This document shows positions 63,650 through 64,000 of a stretch of 64,000 nucleotides of DNA, piece by piece (positions within the stretch are counted from its first letter, which is position 1; each line of letters starts with the position of its first letter). The notes under the pieces are model-generated. The model ran no database searches and was not told the DNA's origin. It was given only the letters and a program-made list of their open reading frames with translations. The stretch is from Telluria antibiotica (GTDB taxonomy: Bacteria > Pseudomonadota > Gammaproteobacteria > Burkholderiales > Burkholderiaceae_D): the NCBI RefSeq assembly GCF_011682055.1, contig NZ_JAAQOM010000005.1, forward strand, positions 1-64,000. The letters run 5' to 3'. The position numbers and the translations under genes were made by a program.

Positions 63650-64000
63650 ATGAGCGACCACCACGACCGCTGGATCGACCTGCGCAGCGACACCGTCACC
63701 CAGCCGTCCGCCGCGATGCGGGCCGCGATGGCGGCGGCGTCCGTCGGCGACGACGTCTATGGCGACGACCCCACCGTCAACCGCCTGCAGGACTACGCCG
63801 CGGAGTTGTTCGGCTTCGAAGCGGGCCTGTTCGCACCGACCGGCACGCAGACGAACCTCATCGCGCTGATGACGCATTGCGGCCGCGGCGACGAATACCT
63901 CGTCGGCCAGGAAGCGCACACGTACAAGTACGAAGGCGGCGGCGCCGCCGTGCTGGGTTCGATCCAGCCGCAGCCCATCGCGAACCAGCCGGACGGCAGC
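63650..64000 (+). CDS. ltaE: Low-specificity threonine aldolase, N-terminal part
   Basis: The first 117 residues of a PLP-dependent aldolase, cut by the window edge. WIDLRSDTVTQPSAAMRAAM, GDDVYGDDPTVNRLQDYAAE and GLFAPTGTQTNLIALMTHC are family signatures. It splits threonine or allo-threonine to glycine and acetaldehyde. It starts 7 bases after the methyltransferase gene. Confidence 0.92.
   Translation, partial: MSDHHDRWIDLRSDTVTQPSAAMRAAMAAASVGDDVYGDDPTVNRLQDYAAELFGFEAGLFAPTGTQTNLIALMTHCGRGDEYLVGQEAHTYKYEGGGAAVLGSIQPQPIANQPDGS

Overview
The window is a GC-rich stretch of a Gram-negative chromosome with no phage, plasmid or conjugation genes. Gene content (complete iscRSUA-hscBA-fdx-iscX cluster, PEP-CTERM protein, sedolisin, GH5 and GH127 enzymes, bacteriophytochrome, YqjI-type PadR) and a dense family of short palindromic repeats suggest an environmental betaproteobacterium of the Oxalobacteraceae, Massilia/Telluria-like. 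That placement is inference; no rRNA is present to test it.

Layout. 1-7.5 kb: end of an upstream gene, marC, an FKBP lipoprotein, a decayed glycosyltransferase, a hybrid histidine kinase, a secreted S53 peptidase, a PEP-CTERM protein, and the remains of a divergent aldo/keto reductase-LysR pair. 7.8-18 kb: uvrB, an aromatic-type aminotransferase, a GH5 lipoprotein, purT, a serine hydrolase and an acyl-CoA-dehydrogenase-fold protein, with four identical tRNA-Asn genes scattered between them. 18-25.5 kb: a lipoprotein, YeeE/YedE transporter, MFS exporter, D-malate/tartrate dehydrogenase, HNH protein, GH127 enzyme and a small secreted protein. 25.6-35.1 kb: a signalling block with two soluble hybrid kinases flanking a bacteriophytochrome with its response regulator, plus a SnoaL-hydrolase-XRE operon. 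35.1-43.6 kb: two secreted alpha/beta hydrolases, then a MarR-EmrB-EmrA-NodT efflux operon and an FMN reductase. 43.6-56.5 kb: TapT/DTW protein, a radical SAM gene behind a LexA box, GNAT, NadR-like kinase, dGTPase, His-rich PadR regulator, acyltransferase, KptA, ankyrin protein, ChaC-like cyclotransferase, LysR with FAH-maiA, CBS protein and a UNG-like protein. 56.9-64 kb: the isc cluster, an overlapping methyltransferase gene and the start of threonine aldolase.

How the parts work together. The isc genes build and transfer Fe-S clusters under IscR control. marR-emrB-emrA-nodT encodes a tripartite drug pump with its own regulator. fahA-maiA, with a divergent LysR gene, forms the end of an aromatic-ring degradation route. 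The phytochrome and response regulator form a red/far-red light-sensing two-component pair.

The most distinctive feature is not a gene. At least 22 copies of a REP-like hairpin occur in two subtypes whose stems differ by a compensatory base-pair change. They occur singly, as head-to-head composites, in a 67-bp tandem array, as inverted bookends of an 18-bp minisatellite, between isc genes, and twice inside the coding sequence of the efflux adaptor. A second, unrelated element with long terminal inverted repeats lies just upstream of iscR.
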